From: NORP240 sp038134485
GTDB taxonomy: Bacteria; Pseudomonadota; Gammaproteobacteria; Pseudomonadales; Pseudohongiellaceae
Assembly (NCBI GenBank): GCA_038134485.1
Contig: JAYPVG010000005.1
Location: 76,108-140,107, forward strand
DNA length: 64,000 nt
Reading direction: 5' to 3'
Shown here: one piece after another, positions 17,995-27,001 of the stretch
Position numbering within the stretch: the first letter of the stretch is position 1
Layout: each line of letters opens with the position of its first letter
The notes under the pieces: model-generated
The model's database searches: none
Told to the model about the DNA's origin: nothing
Seen by the model: the letters and a program-made list of their open reading frames with translations, nothing else
Program-made: the position numbers and the translations under genes

Positions 17995-19878
17995 CTATAC
18001 CTTGTGGTAAAGCTTGCGACCTTGCTGATGGTACTCCTCGGCCATCTCTTCCATTCCGACCGCCATGGCATCATCCAGGCTAACGAGCTGATGCGCAGCA
18101 GCGTAGTCTCTCACTTCCTGGCTGATCTTCATGGAACAAAACTTGGGACCGCACATGGAGCAGAAATGCGCTACCTTGCCTGACTGCTTGGGGAGAGTTT
18201 CGTCATGATAGGAACGAGCGGTCTCCGGATCCAGAGCCAGATTAAACTGATCCTCCCAGCGGAATTCAAAGCGTGCTTTGGACAGAGCATTGTCTCGAAG
18301 CTGTGCGCCGGGATGTCCTTTAGCCAGGTCAGCTGCGTGAGCCGCAATCTTGTAAGCGATCAATCCCTCCTTGACATCCTGTTTATCGGGCAATCCCAAA
18401 TGCTCTTTGGGGGTCACGTAGCACAACATGGCACATCCGTACCAACCGATCATGGCCGCACCGATTCCGGAGGTAATGTGGTCATAGCCCGGGGCGATAT
18501 CGGTAGTGAGAGGCCCGAGGGTATAGAAAGGTGCTTCGTCGCAAACCTCCAGCTGCCTCGTCATGTTTTCCTGGATCATGTGCATTGGTACGTGGCCAGG
18601 ACCTTCGATCATAGTTTGCACGTCGTGTCGCCAGGCGATCCCTGTCAGTTCTCCCAAAGTTTCCAACTCGGCAAACTGGGCCTCATCGTTAGCATCGGCG
18701 ACCGAGCCGGGACGCAGGCCATCCCCGAGGGAAAATGACACATCGTAGGCCTTCATGATTTCGCATATTTCTTCGAAATGGGTATAGAGAAAATTTTCCT
18801 GATGGTGAGCGAGACACCACTTGGCCATGATGGACCCGCCGCGGGATACGATTCCGGTGACGCGCTTGGCGGTTAGCGGAACATACCGCAACAGAACACC
18901 CGCGTGTATGGTGAAATAATCCACTCCCTGTTCCGCCTGCTCGATCAACGTATCGCGAAAGATCTCCCAGTTCAGATCCTCTGCGACGCCACCGACTTTT
19001 TCCAACGCCTGGTAGATAGGCACTGTGCCGATCGGCAGCATGGAGTTGCGAATGATCCACTCACGGGTTTCATGGATGTTTTTGCCGGTAGACAAATCCA
19101 TCACGGTATCCGCACCCCAGTGGGCGGCCCAGGCCAGTTTTTCAACCTCTTCCTCGATGGAAGAAGTAACCGCCGAGTTACCGATGTTGGCGTTGACCTT
19201 AACCAGGAAGTTACGCCCGATAATCATCGGCTCAACCTCCGGATGGTTAATATTGGCGGGTATGATCGCCCGGCCCCTGGCCACTTCGGAACGCACAAAT
19301 TCCGGCGTGATTTCATCAGGAATGCTCGCGCCGAAGGCCTGCCCGGGGTGCTGGTCTGCCAGCGCCAACTGCTCGCGCGCCTGCTGGTAACTCATGTTTT
19401 CGCGTATAGCGATAAATTCCATTTCCGGGGTGATTATGCCTTTGCGGGCGTAGTGCAGCTGAGTCACGTTATGACCCTGATGTGCCCTGCGCGGATTGCG
19501 TACATGCTCGAATCGCAGGTGCGCAGTCTGCACGTCCTGCTGGCGCGAGCGGCCGTACTCTGAGCTGACCGCCTCCAGCAACTCCGTATCACCGCGCTCG
19601 ACTATCCAGTCTGACCTGATACCGGGTAATCCGGCCCGCAGATCGACAGTGGCATCCGGATCGGAATAAAGACCCGAGGAATCGTAAACTCGGACCGGCT
19701 GGTTGGTTTCTCGCCCCGATTCGGTGATCGTGTCGGTGAGGCTTATTTCCCGCATCGGCACTCTGACGTCCTTTCGACTTCCCGTTACATAAACCTTGCG
19801 GGAATTTTCAAAGCGTTTCCGCGTTGCACTATCCAGGCGGGTGATACTGGTTAGAAAATGTTCGGTGTCTGCATTCAT
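17995..19878 (-). CDS. thiC: Phosphomethylpyrimidine synthase ThiC
   Basis: 627 aa, full length. A radical-SAM enzyme that rearranges aminoimidazole ribotide to HMP phosphate for thiamine synthesis. The C-terminal cluster motif CSMCGPKFC (CxxCxxxxC) is intact, along with the family blocks GNSAVTSSIEEEVEK, DTVMDLSTG and EGPGHVPMH. ATG at 19878. thiC genes are often controlled by a TPP riboswitch; I looked for one in the 270 bp upstream (19879-20148) and did not find the CTGAGA and ACCTGA elements. Divergent from tolC, an arrangement also recalled from Pseudomonas. Confidence 0.98.
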   Translation of the reverse strand: MNADTEHFLTSITRLDSATRKRFENSRKVYVTGSRKDVRVPMREISLTDTITESGRETNQPVRVYDSSGLYSDPDATVDLRAGLPGIRSDWIVERGDTELLEAVSSEYGRSRQQDVQTAHLRFEHVRNPRRAHQGHNVTQLHYARKGIITPEMEFIAIRENMSYQQAREQLALADQHPGQAFGASIPDEITPEFVRSEVARGRAIIPANINHPEVEPMIIGRNFLVKVNANIGNSAVTSSIEEEVEKLAWAAHWGADTVMDLSTGKNIHETREWIIRNSMLPIGTVPIYQALEKVGGVAEDLNWEIFRDTLIEQAEQGVDYFTIHAGVLLRYVPLTAKRVTGIVSRGGSIMAKWCLAHHQENFLYTHFEEICEIMKAYDVSFSLGDGLRPGSVADANDEAQFAELETLGELTGIAWRHDVQTMIEGPGHVPMHMIQENMTRQLEVCDEAPFYTLGPLTTDIAPGYDHITSGIGAAMIGWYGCAMLCYVTPKEHLGLPDKQDVKEGLIAYKIAAHAADLAKGHPGAQLRDNALSKARFEFRWEDQFNLALDPETARSYHDETLPKQSGKVAHFCSMCGPKFCSMKISQEVRDYAAAHQLVSLDDAMAVGMEEMAEEYHQQGRKLYHKV

Positions 19879-20148
19879 GGCCGAGATTATGCCCTAATCC
19901 ATCCGCCGGCGACACAAAAGAGAAAAACTTCGAAGCTTGCAGCGAGGCATTCAGACATTATTTACAGATCAGTACGCCGAGAATTCCTGGTATTCCTGCC
20001 CGGTTGAGCCCACTTGCTGAATTTTTGATCATTTGTCTCCACTACTGACACTGTGTAAAATTGCGCATCCCGCTGCGGATCAGACCTTCAGGGTCTCTCC
20101 TGCCAGTCTGATTAGATTCCTGTCAAGCACTCACTGTAAGGTTAGACC

Positions 20149-21558
20149 ATGGGGCCATTCGTCAAGATATTAGCAAATTTCTCAATTTTCCTGATTGCCA
20201 GCGCTTCCAGCTACGCTGACGATCTGGCAGGCATTCTGGGTTTGGCGCTGGAAAATGATCCGACCCTGCGCCAGGCCAGAGCCCAATATCGGGCCAATCG
20301 CGAACTGCTTGTGCAGGGTCGCGCAGCACTTTTACCAAGTTTCGGCGTCGGTGGTACCACGTCCCGTCAGACCAGCGGTCCGACCGACTCCATCTACCAG
20401 ACCGTTACCAATCCGCAAACCGGTGAAACCACCCAGATCAGAGTCGCCGACGACTACAGCTTTCAGCCAGGGCTCAACACCCATGGCTGGGGTGTAAACC
20501 TGACGCAGGCATTGTTCAACCTGCCTGCCTGGTACACCTTCCAGAGTGCCAAGGCTACCGACCGGGCTGCGGCAATGAATTTTGCAGCACAGGAACAAGA
20601 TTTGATTTTTCGAGTAGCAATTGCCTACTTCGATGTGTTGCGTGCCATTGATCTTTTAGAGACCAACCTTCAGGAAGAAGAGGCCGCTCTGACCTCACTG
20701 GAACAGACCCGAAGGCGTGAAGAAGTGGGACTGGACACCATTATCGATGTTAACGACAGTCAGGCAGCCTACGACCTTGCCCGCAACACCACCATTCTGC
20801 AGCGGGACATCCTGCAGGCTCGTTACGAGGCACTGGAAGCAATTACCGGTCAACCCCACCCCGAGATCGAGGCCCTGCGGGAAGATTTTCCGATTCTCGA
20901 AGTAGATGGACAACTGTCTGAGTGGGAGGCGATGGCGCAGGATAACAGCCTGGCTATTGCCGCAGCGCAGTACACCCTGGAAGCTTCTCAGGAAACATTA
21001 CGAGCTCGAAAATCAGACCGCTATCCCACGCTATCTGCCACCGGCAGCTTCAGCCACTTCGTTACGCCGACCATTGTCCGAGACGGTATCCGTGCCTCCG
21101 GTGGAGCCTTCGACCAGAGCAATCTTGGTTTGACGATGAGCATTCCTATCTACTCTGGCGGCACACTGAGTTCCCGGCGGCGGGCCGCAGAGTACGATGT
21201 GATCGCCGCCCGCGAGGGGCTCGAGCTCGCCAGGCGTCAGCTGACCCAGAATATCCGCAACTCCTATCGCCGGGTTAATACTGATGTACTGGTTATAGCG
21301 CAGCGTCAGCAATCTATCGTCTCGGCTCAAAGCGCGCTGGATCAGACTGAGCTTGGTGTGGAAGTCGGCCAGCGAAATATCGTTGAGCTATTGCGGGCCC
21401 GGGAGAACCTTTACCGAGCCCTGCGTCAGTATGCGGAGGCGCGCTACGACTATGTACTGGACACCCTGGCTCTCAAGCAAATAACAGGGGTCCTGACACC
21501 CCAGGATGTTCTGGACCTGAATCAGTGGCTGGAAGTTCCGCAGGAAACGGTGCAATAA
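20149..21558 (+). CDS. tolC: TolC-family outer-membrane efflux channel
   Basis: 469 aa. Signal peptide with cleavage after SSYA (about residue 23), then two internally related outer-membrane-efflux-protein repeats, each with the long helix pairs that build the periplasmic barrel. Typical segments are LALENDPTLRQARAQYRA, GWGVNLTQALFN, VAIAYFDVLRAIDLL and, near the end, YRALRQYAEARYDYVLDTLALKQ. It is the exit duct for drug and protein export complexes. In E. coli and pseudomonads tolC neighbours nudF; here thiC, aroF, GST, pds and DUF2889 genes lie between. Confidence 0.95.
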   Translation: MGPFVKILANFSIFLIASASSYADDLAGILGLALENDPTLRQARAQYRANRELLVQGRAALLPSFGVGGTTSRQTSGPTDSIYQTVTNPQTGETTQIRVADDYSFQPGLNTHGWGVNLTQALFNLPAWYTFQSAKATDRAAAMNFAAQEQDLIFRVAIAYFDVLRAIDLLETNLQEEEAALTSLEQTRRREEVGLDTIIDVNDSQAAYDLARNTTILQRDILQARYEALEAITGQPHPEIEALREDFPILEVDGQLSEWEAMAQDNSLAIAAAQYTLEASQETLRARKSDRYPTLSATGSFSHFVTPTIVRDGIRASGGAFDQSNLGLTMSIPIYSGGTLSSRRRAAEYDVIAAREGLELARRQLTQNIRNSYRRVNTDVLVIAQRQQSIVSAQSALDQTELGVEVGQRNIVELLRARENLYRALRQYAEARYDYVLDTLALKQITGVLTPQDVLDLNQWLEVPQETVQ

Positions 21559-21614
21559 CTCTGCGGGTCATAATCTCCTGGCAACCTGATTCACAAAGCT
21601 GCTGAAATTGCACG

Positions 21615-23939
21615 CTAGGGTTTCTTCCAGACCGTGATCTGGCTGACGATGTATTCGTACTTGCGGCGATGCTCGCGGATCATAAACGGATAGTCTTCTT
21701 CGTGCAGCAGCTCAAAGCCTTCCAGCATTGTTGCCAGTCGGCTGATGGTGTCTTCACTTGCCATTCCATCGAGAAACCTGCCTTCCGGCGTATACTGGGT
21801 TGACCAGGTGTTGGGAGACGCAATTACCAATATCCCGCCGCTGGCGAGCCAACGTTCGGATTGCACAAACTGACGCAGGCAAGCCTCCGGGTCAGACAGG
21901 CGGCATAGCAGGTTTGCCATCAGCACGGCATCGTATCTACCATCGGCCTCCAGCGGCAAATCGCTGGCAAGCGCACAGGCGTCTCCTTCAACAAAATGCA
22001 CCCGTGATCGATCGATATCACCGGCCACCACAGCCACCAGCTCGCTAAAATAGCGCCCCGTTTCCAGCCGCCGGTAAGTCAGTTTGCCATGCTCCTTCAG
22101 GTGTCTGGCGGATCCGACAAATGAAGCGCTGTAATCCAGCCCGATCACTTCGCTGAAATTACGGGCGAGTTCGAACGACGCACGCCCCACCGCACAGCCC
22201 AGATCGAGGGCCCTGTTATGTCCCGTTGTGTAGCGATTCATGAGGTCTGCGGTATAGACCACAAAATCACCCGAATCCGGATGGCCAACCCGCTCACGGA
22301 TACCGGAATCGGACTGCTCCAGCGCCGTTCCGTAGTGAAACAACAAATATTGGTCTACCAGTTGGGAAGTTTCATACTTGTTGCTGGACTCGGCCGGATC
22401 CTGGCTACTCTGCGCCAACCTGAAGCCTGCGTGCTGAAAGAAATGCGGTCGAAAATGAAAGCGCGCCCATATGCTGGCCTCGTCGCCGGTACTGATGAAG
22501 GAACCACCCATGATCATTTGATGCTCGCCATCGAAACAGGGCGTACTGAAATCAGTGTAGTAAGGGTGAATCGAAAACTCTGTCAGGGGGTGAAAGGGGT
22601 CCTCGGACCATTGCCAGACATTGCCCATCGCATCCTGAATGCCCAGGCTGTTTTCAGCCATGCCATTGACAGGACTTTCGGCGCCAAACTGCAGGTTGAG
22701 ATTAAATCCTTTATGCCCCTGCCTGGTCATCACCGGATCCAGCTGTAACAGCTGATCGTTGCCCGGGCTCCAGTCGATTGCCTTGCGCATTGCCGGCTCT
22801 CGCAGCGCCAGGTGTTCTGCCTCCGTGGCCAGCCGAAACGGTCGCTCAACGCCCTTCTGTTCTGACAGCCACGAGCAATAAGCCCGCGCCTCAAAATAGT
22901 TGACTATCGCCGGCCAGTCCCACTGCATCTCGATAACGGTGAACGTGGTGCGTAATCTGTACCGATGAGAACCGGCGGGTCCATCCTGAATCCAGAAGGT
23001 CGGCCATTTGACATTTCTGAACTGACGCCAGCTCCAGCCGGATTCGCTCCAGTATTTTCTGGTTTCATAACCACCGGATGCCACAAACTGAAAAAATTCA
23101 CCATTGCTGACCAGATACTTGCTAGCCTTGAAAGAGGATACCTGGCGCTTGTCACCTCCGTACTCGTTGTCCCAACCAAAGGTCGGCCACTGTCGCGGTT
23201 TGCCCAGCTCAACCGTGGTTGGCTTGATCTCAACCATTGGATTTTCGGCCGGGTAATCCTTGCCAGCTTCGGGCGCCAGGCTGCTGCCCGTTTTTTGACA
23301 GAAGAACTCGGGCCACCCTTTTGGAGTAGTCACAAACTCGCTGGGTAGCTCCCGAATAAGCACGCTGGACGTTTCCAGGTGGATGCGCTCGTGCTCAAAT
23401 GCCATCACCAGAGCCCAGGCCCGATTGTCCATACTAATGGGATCATCGAAACAGGGGTGGGTTTTGATGAGGTTTTCTACCAGTCGATAGACTGTATTTC
23501 TATACGCGATGACCTCGTCCAGGTCGGGCCATACGTCCTGATCACCCTCATGCAAATCGTCCCAGGTCATCTCGTCGACACCGGTTTCGAACAACAGCTC
23601 AAATTCCTGATTGACCGGCTCCGCGAGCAGGCCGCTCACCAGCAGTTTGTTCACATAAAAACAAACCGGATGGGCGTAATAAAAAACCAGCGGGTGACGG
23701 GTTCTGTGATAGGGACGCTGATAGAACGCTTCTTTGCTGGTCAGCGACGAAAATAGCAGCTCGGTCAGTGACCAGGTGTTGCGGAAATACTTTAACAGGC
23801 CTTTTCGACCTGCGTTGAGATTCACCAGGGGCAGTGAGTGCAGGGAGTCTTCGAAATGTTTAACATGGGTCAGCCGATCATCCTGCCGATAGGAATAGCC
23901 CGTGTCGGGGGCTGGTGCGTTGGTATCAGGTAACTGCAT
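21615..23939 (-). CDS. ovoA: 5-histidylcysteine sulfoxide synthase / ovothiol methyltransferase OvoA
   Basis: 774 aa, three domains as in characterised OvoA: N-terminal DinB-like iron site with the HX3HXE motif His183-His187-Glu189 (FEHERIHLETS); a central formylglycine-generating-enzyme-like fold (MGNVWQWSEDPF, MIMGGSFIS, and the RFHFRPHFFQHAGFRLA end) to about residue 530; and a C-terminal SAM methyltransferase from about 580 with ALDLGCAVGRASFELA. It couples cysteine to C5 of histidine with oxygen and then N-methylates the thiol-histidine on the path to ovothiol A, an antioxidant. ATG at 23939. The divergent PLP enzyme at 24090 is a candidate for the missing lyase step (OvoB) or may be unrelated. 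Confidence 0.95.
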   Translation of the reverse strand: MQLPDTNAPAPDTGYSYRQDDRLTHVKHFEDSLHSLPLVNLNAGRKGLLKYFRNTWSLTELLFSSLTSKEAFYQRPYHRTRHPLVFYYAHPVCFYVNKLLVSGLLAEPVNQEFELLFETGVDEMTWDDLHEGDQDVWPDLDEVIAYRNTVYRLVENLIKTHPCFDDPISMDNRAWALVMAFEHERIHLETSSVLIRELPSEFVTTPKGWPEFFCQKTGSSLAPEAGKDYPAENPMVEIKPTTVELGKPRQWPTFGWDNEYGGDKRQVSSFKASKYLVSNGEFFQFVASGGYETRKYWSESGWSWRQFRNVKWPTFWIQDGPAGSHRYRLRTTFTVIEMQWDWPAIVNYFEARAYCSWLSEQKGVERPFRLATEAEHLALREPAMRKAIDWSPGNDQLLQLDPVMTRQGHKGFNLNLQFGAESPVNGMAENSLGIQDAMGNVWQWSEDPFHPLTEFSIHPYYTDFSTPCFDGEHQMIMGGSFISTGDEASIWARFHFRPHFFQHAGFRLAQSSQDPAESSNKYETSQLVDQYLLFHYGTALEQSDSGIRERVGHPDSGDFVVYTADLMNRYTTGHNRALDLGCAVGRASFELARNFSEVIGLDYSASFVGSARHLKEHGKLTYRRLETGRYFSELVAVVAGDIDRSRVHFVEGDACALASDLPLEADGRYDAVLMANLLCRLSDPEACLRQFVQSERWLASGGILVIASPNTWSTQYTPEGRFLDGMASEDTISRLATMLEGFELLHEEDYPFMIREHRRKYEYIVSQITVWKKP

Positions 23940-24089
23940 TATTGGGGCCTGTAATCGTTGCGCAGCCCAACTTTTCCAAGCTGTGCGCAGTAAATGGATG
24001 ACGGGGAATACAAAATTTTATGCAGCCACGCGGTTAATGTAAACTACGGCTGCTGGGACCACCTCCTGTTCGGTAATTGAGACGCCGTT

Positions 24090-25229
24090 TTGCAAAGCAA
24101 GCTACCCGCCGTTGGAACAACCATCTTCACCGTCATGTCCAAGATGGCTCAGGACCACGGCGCTATCAATTTGTCCCAAGGATATCCTGACTTTGATTGC
24201 CCTGCTCGATTACGGGAGCTGGTAGCCAAACATCTCAACGGTGGTAAGAATCAATATCCTCCCATGGCCGGAATTCCCGAGCTGCGGCAGCAGATTGCCC
24301 TTAAGGTGGAAAGTTTATACGCGTATAAGGCAGACCCAGAGCACGAAATTACGGTTACCTCCGGCGCTACCGAAGCGCTGTTCGATGCGGTGCAGGCCTG
24401 CGTCCGCAAGGACGAGGAGGTGATCGTTTTCGATCCTGCCTACGATTCCTATGTGCCAGCAATCGAACTGGCGGGTGGGCGCGCCGTGCACTTGCCGCTG
24501 ACCCTGCCAGACTACAACATTGACTGGAACCAGGTGGAACGTGCCATCACCAATCGAACCAGGATGATAATTATCAACTCCCCTCATAATCCCTGCGGGG
24601 CTATCCTGGACCCGAGCGATCTGGACAATCTGGCGACCCTGATTCGAGACCGCGACATCATCGTTCTGTCGGACGAGGTTTATGAGCACATGGTTTTCGA
24701 CGGGCACACACATCGCAGCGTACTCGGGCATCCCGAGCTGCGCAGTCGAAGCATGGCAGTGTTCTCCTTCGGCAAAACCTATCATGCTACCGGCTGGAAA
24801 ATCGCCTATTGCGTGGCACCAGCGGAGCTAACGACCGAGTTTCGAAAAGTTCACCAATTTGTGACATTTACGACATCAAGCTTTGTTCAGTACGGTCTTG
24901 CGGACTTCATGAATGAATGCCCTGAACATGCCATCGAATTGCCGATCTTCTACCAGCAGAAGCGTGATCTGTTCTGCAAGTTGCTGGAGGATTCCCGCTT
25001 TCGAATACAACCTTCTCGAGGGACCTACTTTCAGCTGGCCGATTACGCCGCCATCAGCGACGCACCTGATATGGAATTTGTTAACTGGCTGACCCGGAAA
25101 AAGGGTGTTGCAGCAATTCCGCTCACACCTTTTTACCAGCAGCCCCCCGATACACGAATCATCCGCTTCTGTTTCTGCAAAGACGATTCAACTCTGGAGC
25201 AAGCGGCGGCAATTCTGTGCGACATCTAA
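24090..25229 (+). CDS. PLP-dependent aminotransferase, YbdL-like (methionine transaminase family)
   Basis: 379 aa, fold-type I. It starts at a TTG (24090); QSKLPAVGTTIFTVMS lines up with the N-terminus of E. coli YbdL, so the first downstream ATG would cut conserved residues. PLP lysine Lys229 in FSFGKTYHATGWK; SDEVYEH, NSPHNPCG and the terminal RFCFCKDDSTL also match YbdL, which transaminates methionine and aromatic acids. It is divergent from ovoA across 150 bp. OvoB, the beta-lyase of ovothiol synthesis, is also an aminotransferase-like PLP enzyme, but the YbdL similarity is strong enough that methionine transamination is the safer call. queG follows 4 bp later. Confidence 0.88.
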   Translation: MQSKLPAVGTTIFTVMSKMAQDHGAINLSQGYPDFDCPARLRELVAKHLNGGKNQYPPMAGIPELRQQIALKVESLYAYKADPEHEITVTSGATEALFDAVQACVRKDEEVIVFDPAYDSYVPAIELAGGRAVHLPLTLPDYNIDWNQVERAITNRTRMIIINSPHNPCGAILDPSDLDNLATLIRDRDIIVLSDEVYEHMVFDGHTHRSVLGHPELRSRSMAVFSFGKTYHATGWKIAYCVAPAELTTEFRKVHQFVTFTTSSFVQYGLADFMNECPEHAIELPIFYQQKRDLFCKLLEDSRFRIQPSRGTYFQLADYAAISDAPDMEFVNWLTRKKGVAAIPLTPFYQQPPDTRIIRFCFCKDDSTLEQAAAILCDI

Positions 25230-25233
25230 CGCG

Positions 25234-26313
25234 ATGAATCAGGTAAATCCAGCTGCCCTGTCCAAACTGAATCTCACCGAGTTAACGACAAATATCCGAA
25301 CCTGGGGCAAGGAGCTGGGCTTTCAACAAGTTGGCTTTAGCGACATCAACCTGGAGAAATATCGACCATACCTGGAGCATTGGCTGGCAAAAAATTTTCA
25401 TGGTGAAATGGGCTACATGGCTCGCCATCAGGAACTGCGCTGTCGCCCGGATAAACTTGTACCCGGCACACTCACCGCTATCTGCGTACGAATGGATTAT
25501 GCAACAAGCACGAACAATTCCTTCGATCCTCTGAACGAAAGCAACAAGGCTTACGTTGCCCGCTACGCTCGGGGGCGTGACTACCACAAACTGATGCGCA
25601 AACGCCTGCAGAAATTCGCACAGCGAATCGAGGCGGCTGTAGGTAAATTCGGCTACCGGGCATTCGTCGACAGCGCGCCGGTGCTCGAGCGGGCTCTGGC
25701 TGAGAAAGCCGGGCTGGGCTGGATTGGAAAAAATACCATGCTAATCAACAAACAGGCAGGCTCATGGTTTTTTCTCGGCGAACTGTTTACCGATCTGCCT
25801 ATTCCTGCAGACCAACAGGATGGCGAACACTGCGGCAGTTGCACTGCCTGTCTCACGATCTGTCCAACCAATGCCTTTGTCACAGCCCACCAGCTCGACG
25901 CGCGTCGCTGCATATCATATTTAACTATTGAGTCAAAAAAAGCCATTCCGCTGGAGCTCAGACCATTAATGGGTAACCGGGTATTCGGGTGCGATGATTG
26001 CCAGCTTGTCTGCCCCTGGAACAAATTCACTTCGGTGACCACGGAACAGGACTTTGCGCCGCGCCATGGACTCAACGACAGCGAGTTGTTAGCCCTGTTC
26101 TGTTGGAGTGAGGAGCAATTCCTGTCACGGACACGGGGATCGGCTATTGCAAGGGCAGGTTATGAAGGCTGGCTCCGCAACCTCGCGGTGGCGCTGGGCA
26201 ATGCGGAACCGAGTCCGGAAATTACTGCGGCGCTGAAGCAGCGGCGCTCCTATCCATCAGAGCTGGTGCGTGAACACGTCGAATGGGCTCTGCAGCGACA
26301 TCAGTCAAGCTGA
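25234..26313 (+). CDS. queG: Epoxyqueuosine reductase QueG
   Basis: 359 aa from ATG 25234 (an open frame extends back inside the upstream gene, but this start follows the preceding stop by 4 bp and fits the family). A cobalamin-dependent enzyme that reduces epoxyqueuosine to queuosine in the tRNA anticodon loop. The N-terminal cobalamin-binding half contains the catalytic VDSAPVLERALAEKAGLGWIGKN region. Two [4Fe-4S] motifs follow: CGSCTACLTICP and CDDCQLVCPWN. The C-terminal HEAT-like repeat is short. Its last 13 bp overlap the end of orn on the other strand. Confidence 0.95.
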   Translation: MNQVNPAALSKLNLTELTTNIRTWGKELGFQQVGFSDINLEKYRPYLEHWLAKNFHGEMGYMARHQELRCRPDKLVPGTLTAICVRMDYATSTNNSFDPLNESNKAYVARYARGRDYHKLMRKRLQKFAQRIEAAVGKFGYRAFVDSAPVLERALAEKAGLGWIGKNTMLINKQAGSWFFLGELFTDLPIPADQQDGEHCGSCTACLTICPTNAFVTAHQLDARRCISYLTIESKKAIPLELRPLMGNRVFGCDDCQLVCPWNKFTSVTTEQDFAPRHGLNDSELLALFCWSEEQFLSRTRGSAIARAGYEGWLRNLAVALGNAEPSPEITAALKQRRSYPSELVREHVEWALQRHQSS

Positions 26314-26846
26314 AAGAAGTGCTGCCTGTAGTACGCGAGTTCCTCGATGGAGTCTTTGATATCGTCGAGAGCGATGTGTTTGCTCTGCTTGTTCAGACCA
26401 GTCAGTATCTCGGGTTTCCAGCGGCGTGCGATTTCCTTGACGCTGCTGACATCCAGATTGCGATAGTGGAAAAACCGCTCCAGCTCCGGCATGAAACGCG
26501 CAAGAAAGCGGCGATCCTGGCAGATACTGTTGCCACACATGGGCGAGGTTCTCTCTTCCACCCAGCTGTGCAGAAATTCCAGGGTACGTCGCTGCGCTTC
26601 CGCCTCGTCAACATTGCTTTGCCTGACTCGCTCGATCAGGCCTGACTGACCATGATATTTCTGGTTCCAATCGTCCATCGCCGCCAGCACGTCATCAGAC
26701 TGTTTGATTGCCAGAACCGGTCCCTCGGCCAGAACATTCAGGTTAAGATCGGTCACCAGTGTGGCTATCTCGATGACGTAATCCTGCTCCGGCAGCAAGC
26801 CGGTCATTTCCAGATCAATCCAGACCAGGTTCAATGTTTTGTCCAT
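26301..26846 (-). CDS. orn: Oligoribonuclease
   Basis: 181 aa, full length. A DEDDh 3'-to-5' exonuclease that degrades di- and oligoribonucleotides, including pGpG from cyclic-di-GMP breakdown. The catalytic motifs are visible: VWIDLEMTG (Asp and Glu), NSICQDRRFL, and the final HIALDDI with the catalytic His and Asp. ATG at 26846. It is divergent from rsgA (155 bp apart), a widely conserved gammaproteobacterial arrangement, and convergent with queG with a 13-bp coding overlap. Confidence 0.98.
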   Translation of the reverse strand: MDKTLNLVWIDLEMTGLLPEQDYVIEIATLVTDLNLNVLAEGPVLAIKQSDDVLAAMDDWNQKYHGQSGLIERVRQSNVDEAEAQRRTLEFLHSWVEERTSPMCGNSICQDRRFLARFMPELERFFHYRNLDVSSVKEIARRWKPEILTGLNKQSKHIALDDIKDSIEELAYYRQHFFQLD

Positions 26847-27001
26847 GACTTACCAGTAATTTAGATTTTGCAACGGCTACGGATTCTAGCAAAGCCCACC
26901 CGGGGTGAGTATGCCATAATAGCCGCGCGACTATCACCAGATGACAGTGTTAAACGGCATGGCTTCCGGACCGCCTCCGCCGGGATCCGATTTTATTAGC
27001 G

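Noticed and set aside
18904..19563. 219-codon plus-strand open frame antisense to thiC
   Set aside because: Shadow of thiC.
19879..20148. TPP riboswitch upstream of thiC
   Set aside because: The CTGAGA and ACCTGA...GCG-AGGGA elements are absent in the minus-strand leader; only a loose GGTCTGATCC resemblance occurs.
23940..24089. Imperfect inverted repeat GCGCAG...CTGTGCGC in the ovoA/aminotransferase gap
   Set aside because: Arms match poorly and the spacing is long; not convincing as an operator.
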